Source: Providencia huaxiensis
GTDB taxonomy: Bacteria > Pseudomonadota > Gammaproteobacteria > Enterobacterales > Enterobacteriaceae
DNA: 64,000 nucleotides
Assembly (NCBI RefSeq): GCF_002843235.3
Contig: NZ_CP031123.2
Coordinates: forward strand, 2,604,001-2,668,000
Direction: 5' to 3'
A program made the translations under genes and the position numbers. Each line of letters starts with the position of its first letter. Position 1 is the first letter of the stretch. The notes under the pieces are model-generated. The model was not told the DNA's origin. It saw nothing but the letters and a program-made list of their open reading frames with translations, and did not search any database. Shown here in pieces: positions 60,096 through 64,000 of this stretch.

Positions 60096-61535
60096 ATGCT
60101 CAATCAACGTTATGCGGCTATCGATCAGGGAACAACGGGAACCCGGGTCGTTGTCTTTGAAGAAGGCGGCCATTACCACTCCCCTATGAGCATTCCTCAT
60201 AAGCAAATCACATTGAATAGTGGTTGGGTTGAACACGACCCAGAGGAAATACTGGCAAACATCATTAAGTGCTTACACAGCTGTGAAGTTGTTGATGCTA
60301 TTGGGCTTTGTCACCAAGGTGAAAGTATTGTGGCATGGGATGCGGACAGCAAGCGTCCTTTATACAATGCCATTGTCTGGCAAGACTTGCGGACAGAGAA
60401 AACCATCTCAATGCTCAAAGAGGCAGGGTTAGAGCCACTGGTGCAATCTAAGTCGGGATTACCTCTCGACCCGTATTTTTCCGCCAGCAAAATGGGGTGG
60501 ATAATTGAAAATGTCGTCGGAGCAAAAACATTAGCGGATAAAAATAAACTACGTATCGGTACGATGGATGCTTTTTTTCTCGACCGTTTATGTGGCGTAT
60601 TCGTCACCGACTATAACTCAGCATCTCGAACGTCATTACTCAACATTCATACATTAGAATGGGACCAAGAACTGTGTGACATTTTTGGTGTTCCCATCCA
60701 CTGCTTACCACCAATTAAAGATAACATCGGTGATTTTGGTGCAGTAAATCTCGATGGGCATCTCACACCAGTCACAGCCATTATTGTTGACCAATTTGCT
60801 GGCACATTTGGCCATGGCTGTCGTGAAAAAGGTGATGCAAAAATTACCTTCGGTACAGGCGCTTTTTTGCAAGCATTGACTGGTACAGATATACCACAAA
60901 CTCATGACAGCGGTTTACTACCCACACTCTGCTGGAAGTTCCCCAATCAACCCCCTGTATTTGGCTTAGATGGTGGCGTGTACAACGCAGCGTCTGCCAT
61001 CAATTGGGCTCGCAAAATCGGTTTATTTGACTCATTCGATGAGCTTGGTGATTTCAGGGCTGAATCTGCGATTAAACGTGGTCTCGCCTTTGTCCCAGCG
61101 TTATCTGGTTTAGGCTGCCCATACTGGGATCGCAGTGCTGCGGGTCTCTGGGCGGGGCTTTCATTAGATACTGACAAAAAAGATATGATGCAGTCTGTTT
61201 TGGAAGGCATCGCAGCGCGCTCCGCTGAAGTTATTTTTGCAATGGAAAAAATTTCACCGTTAGGCCAATCAATCTCAGTCGATGGAGGGCTTTCTTCAAA
61301 TCAATATTTTAAACAATTTTTAGCGAATTTATTACAGAAAGACATTGAAGCACCAGCAAATCGTGAAGTCACCGCACTAGGCGCAGCCTTGCTGGCTCGC
61401 AAAGGCATCGGTATCACTCACGAAATGGCGGTAAGACGCAACGCTACTGTGACACATCCTGATGGAACGAACATGCAAGGTGTGATGGAACAATATCGCG
61501 ACATCATTGCCCGTTCTCGCCAATTAAGACACTAA
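60096..61535 (+). CDS. FGGY-family (glycerol kinase-like) kinase
   Basis: The 479-residue product (ATG 60096; a GTG one codon earlier is possible) has the FGGY motifs YAAIDQGTTGTRVVVFEEGG, WQDLRT, the phosphate loop ITFGTGAFLQ and SVDGGLSSNQYFKQFLANLLQ with GAALLARKGIG. It is closest in look to glycerol kinases but differs from GlpK, so the substrate could be glycerol or another short polyol. EutH-like permease follows after 22 bp. Confidence 0.8.
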   Translation: MLNQRYAAIDQGTTGTRVVVFEEGGHYHSPMSIPHKQITLNSGWVEHDPEEILANIIKCLHSCEVVDAIGLCHQGESIVAWDADSKRPLYNAIVWQDLRTEKTISMLKEAGLEPLVQSKSGLPLDPYFSASKMGWIIENVVGAKTLADKNKLRIGTMDAFFLDRLCGVFVTDYNSASRTSLLNIHTLEWDQELCDIFGVPIHCLPPIKDNIGDFGAVNLDGHLTPVTAIIVDQFAGTFGHGCREKGDAKITFGTGAFLQALTGTDIPQTHDSGLLPTLCWKFPNQPPVFGLDGGVYNAASAINWARKIGLFDSFDELGDFRAESAIKRGLAFVPALSGLGCPYWDRSAAGLWAGLSLDTDKKDMMQSVLEGIAARSAEVIFAMEKISPLGQSISVDGGLSSNQYFKQFLANLLQKDIEAPANREVTALGAALLARKGIGITHEMAVRRNATVTHPDGTNMQGVMEQYRDIIARSRQLRH

Positions 61536-61557
61536 AATAATAAAAGGAAACCCTACC

Positions 61558-62808
61558 ATGGCTGAATTCGGAAATTACATTATTTACTTGATCATGTGCG
61601 GAGCCATCATTGGCGCAGTCGCATCCATTGTCAGACCCACCAGCGATCTTGGAAAAGAGTTTGTTAACGGGATCTTTTCTATTGGTCCCGTGTTTCTTGC
61701 TCAAGCGGGGATCATGGCTGCAGTTCCACTACTCTCACAGTTAATCTCTTACATTCTTGGGCCTGTCTTTTCCTCTGTTGGATCAGACGTTTCCATTGCG
61801 GCCTTATCGATTATTGCAGTTGACATGGGCGGTTACCAACTAGCCGATGCACTGACGACGAATCGAGACATGTGGATCACCGCAATGTTGATCGGTTATA
61901 CCTCTGGGGCCACTATTGTTTACCTGATCCCAGTAGGGTTAACAATGCTAAATCGCAAAGATCATAAATACCTTGCGCTTGGTGCAATGGCTGGGTTGAT
62001 CTCAATACCATTTGGCGTACTCGCTTCACTGCTATTAATTACGTTCAATAATATTCCTGTCAGGGATATTATCTCTACAAACTCACCGGCAGCACATCAA
62101 TTAACCTTAGATTTCTTTACCATGTTGCAATACTTGATGCCGCTGTTTGTATTCTGTTTTTTATTAGCTGCTGGGCTAAAATATCGCCCAATGTTAATGG
62201 TAACGGGTTTCCTGATTTTCGGTAAAATCATGGATGCATTCGTCAAATTAGTCTTAGCATTTTCAATCGTTGAACACTTTACCGGGGTATTCACTAAAGT
62301 TTTCGGGGCATGGGGCTTCGACCCACTGTTTGCGGACCAAAATGAGTTATTCCGCGCCATCGAAATTGCGGGCTATATCGGTATTATGTTAGCGGGTACA
62401 TTCCCAATTTGTTATTTGTTCCAACGCTACTGTAAACCTTTAGTGCGTGCATTAAGTAACCGTTTAAAACTGAGTGATACCGGGTCTTTGGGTTTTATTA
62501 TGGTTATGGCAAACATTATTGCAACTTATCATTTATTCAAAGAAATGCGAGCTAGAGACAAAGTACTCTGCGTTGCATTTGGTGTTTGTGCGCAAGCCAC
62601 CATCGGTGACCACCTTGCGTTCACGGCCAATTTCCAACCCACGCTTGTTTTACCTATTCTGCTTGGTAAGTTGGTTGGTGGCTTCTTAGCGGTATTTATT
62701 GCGATTAAAATATCAGTGCCACAAGCAATGCGCTATGAAGCTGAAGATATAAAAGCGGCTGAAATAGCCAAAGAAGAAAGTGAACTCGCTGTTGCGAAGC
62801 AACATTAA
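61558..62808 (+). CDS. EutH-like permease
   Basis: The 416-residue protein has about 10-11 membrane helices and the EutH pattern (IVRPTSDLGKEFVNGIFSIGPVFLAQAGIMAAVPLLS, AVDMGGYQLADAL, EIAGYIGIMLAGTFPICYL, GFIMVMANIIATYHLFKEM, CAQATIGDHLAFTANFQP). EutH imports ethanolamine in eut operons, but no other eut gene is here. Beside a kinase it may bring in a polyol or amino alcohol. GGAAA precedes the start. Confidence 0.8.
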   Translation: MAEFGNYIIYLIMCGAIIGAVASIVRPTSDLGKEFVNGIFSIGPVFLAQAGIMAAVPLLSQLISYILGPVFSSVGSDVSIAALSIIAVDMGGYQLADALTTNRDMWITAMLIGYTSGATIVYLIPVGLTMLNRKDHKYLALGAMAGLISIPFGVLASLLLITFNNIPVRDIISTNSPAAHQLTLDFFTMLQYLMPLFVFCFLLAAGLKYRPMLMVTGFLIFGKIMDAFVKLVLAFSIVEHFTGVFTKVFGAWGFDPLFADQNELFRAIEIAGYIGIMLAGTFPICYLFQRYCKPLVRALSNRLKLSDTGSLGFIMVMANIIATYHLFKEMRARDKVLCVAFGVCAQATIGDHLAFTANFQPTLVLPILLGKLVGGFLAVFIAIKISVPQAMRYEAEDIKAAEIAKEESELAVAKQH

Positions 62809-63066
62809 TCATATTTATATATTTAAATATACAACTCGCTGCATACTAAATATAAATACTCATAAAGTAGTATGCAGCTTTTATTTATTTGCCTGAAATT
62901 AATTCAAACTCTCATCAATTATTAACATTGCACTCACTATATGGTTATTTATATTAGTCATCATTAACCATTACATTATTTATAGATGCATAATTTGAAT
63001 GTAAATAATTACTTCAATTAATAAAATTTAGTGACAACAATTCATCAAAATAATTGTTCAAAAATA

Positions 63067-63101
63067 AAGGCACCTCAATAACAATTATATTGAAGTGCCT
63101 T
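63067..63101. terminator. Terminator between EutH-like gene and gsk
   Basis: AAGGCACCTCAATA and TATTGAAGTGCCTT form a 14-bp stem with one mismatch; on the minus strand TTTATTTTT follows, serving gsk. The 62809-63066 stretch is AT-rich and shows no gene. Confidence 0.8.
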
Positions 63102-63140
63102 AAAATCGATATCATTAATTAAAATGAGAATTATTTCGCT

Positions 63141-64000
63141 TTAACGTTCCCAATAAGATTCTTCTAAGCTATCTTCTTTTTCAGGTAAGCCACGAGTCAA
63201 GCGAGGCGAATGCTGAGTTAATACTTGATAACTTACACGATTAGCATATTTACACACTTGGGCTAAAGATGAATAAGTTAAGTATTGGCGCTCATGTTTA
63301 CTGGAATTAGGCACATTAGAGCGATGGTAAGAATTGGCAGTAATATCGTGAAGTAATGCAGATAAAGCCCCGTCTCCCGCCCCATTCGTGTTCATGATTT
63401 TCTCAGGCCCGCCCATGTAAGGCTCAATATGCGAGAAAATTCGTAATGGAACTTGGCAATCTTGCTGACGCATTGCTCGGCTAAACTCGTATAAGTTAAA
63501 TTCTGCAATCGCCCCCGGCAATAGTGGGTGCTGCGTCGTACGTTTATAAGCGTCTTCCGTATAGCCAGCCATATACAAGCCTGACGGGCCCGCTGTGCAT
63601 AAAACTAAATCGACCCAGTCTAATGCCATATTAGAGGCAAGTAATGGGTCACTCAGCCCTGTCAGCTCCTGTGCTTCATCTTCATTCATTGCAACTACTG
63701 AAATATGTTCCGCTAAGAAATCACGCCAGAACTGAGGGTCTTGAGCGATGACAAATTTAGTTCCAAGCGTCAACACAACGGGAACATTATGCTTTTTCGC
63801 ATACGCAATAGCCTGCATAGTCGCATCCGGCATAGTTTCTCCGGGTTTGCAGCGGACTAAATAAGCCGTTAAAACCAGCGCGGAAGCCCCCGCAATGATA
63901 TCTTCGGGAATGCTATTTGGGTGCAAGCGGTTCATATGGCCTGGACTGATAGCAAAAGTTCGCTCGCCATTTTCAGTAACTAAGGTAAAACAACGCCCAA
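63141..64000 (-). CDS. gsk: Inosine-guanosine kinase, 3' part
   Basis: Gsk phosphorylates guanosine and inosine in purine salvage. The window holds the C-terminal about 285 codons, starting ..GRCFTLVTENGERTFAISPGHM; E. coli Gsk has 434 residues, so the first third lies beyond the right edge. PfkB-family motifs are seen: LTLGTKFVI, MNEDEAQELTG, LCTAGPSGLYMAGY and MNTNGAGDGALSALLHD with the catalytic GAGD. The next-door ybaL is as in E. coli. Confidence 0.95.
   Translation of the reverse strand, partial: GRCFTLVTENGERTFAISPGHMNRLHPNSIPEDIIAGASALVLTAYLVRCKPGETMPDATMQAIAYAKKHNVPVVLTLGTKFVIAQDPQFWRDFLAEHISVVAMNEDEAQELTGLSDPLLASNMALDWVDLVLCTAGPSGLYMAGYTEDAYKRTTQHPLLPGAIAEFNLYEFSRAMRQQDCQVPLRIFSHIEPYMGGPEKIMNTNGAGDGALSALLHDITANSYHRSNVPNSSKHERQYLTYSSLAQVCKYANRVSYQVLTQHSPRLTRGLPEKEDSLEESYWER

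Overview
The window comes from an AT-rich member of the Enterobacterales, most likely Providencia or a close Morganellaceae relative. From about 24 kb to the right end, gene order follows the E. coli argU-to-gsk segment: argU tRNA, folD, ybcJ, cysS, ppiB, lpxH, purE, purK, ybbP, ybbA, tesA, ybbO, cnoX, qmcA, ybbJ, cueR, copA, ybaP, ybaK, ushA, fsr, ybaL, gsk. Genus is inferred from protein similarity as remembered, not from a search.

Accessory region, 1-23.8 kb. A 22.6-kb integrative element lies between an imperfect copy of the tRNA 3' end at 1203-1223 and the intact tRNA-Arg(UCU) at 23803-23879. It has a P4-type integrase, AlpA, Bro-N and ORF6N proteins, an Icd-like protein facing a ribbon-helix-helix (RHH) gene, DUF4222, a P4-alpha-like primase-helicase, a 12-copy 9-bp iteron array directly after the primase gene, a FinO/ProQ protein, a lipoprotein, and a small tail block (RHH-like protein, 112-aa protein, 1110-aa tape measure, HK97-gp10-like protein). 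I see no terminase, portal, capsid or tail-tube gene, so it looks like a phage satellite carrying tail-length genes. A plus-strand RHH gene plus a possible ADP-ribosyltransferase-like gene form a toxin-antitoxin candidate. Left of 1203 is a decayed neighbouring element with a broken integrase.

The oddest feature is the non-coding DNA of the element. Several stretches (2.3-2.5, 4.0-4.7, 6.0-6.5, 7.2-7.3 kb) are packed with short words that occur in pairs 10-12 bp apart. Each pair uses a different word but a similar A/T-rich spacing, and there are many A/T-centred palindromes. I know of no described system that matches.

Chromosomal region, 24-64 kb. Housekeeping genes sit with recognisable control sites: a Cra-like box before fruBKA, a PurR box before purEK, a CueR box before copA and a CRP-type site between two divergent operons. 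fruBKA interrupts the ybcJ-cysS order. copA encodes four N-terminal metal-binding domains. Between ybaL and gsk lies a catabolic cluster: DeoR-family regulator, two FAD oxidoreductases, a glycerol-kinase-like FGGY kinase and an EutH-like permease. gsk runs off the right end.
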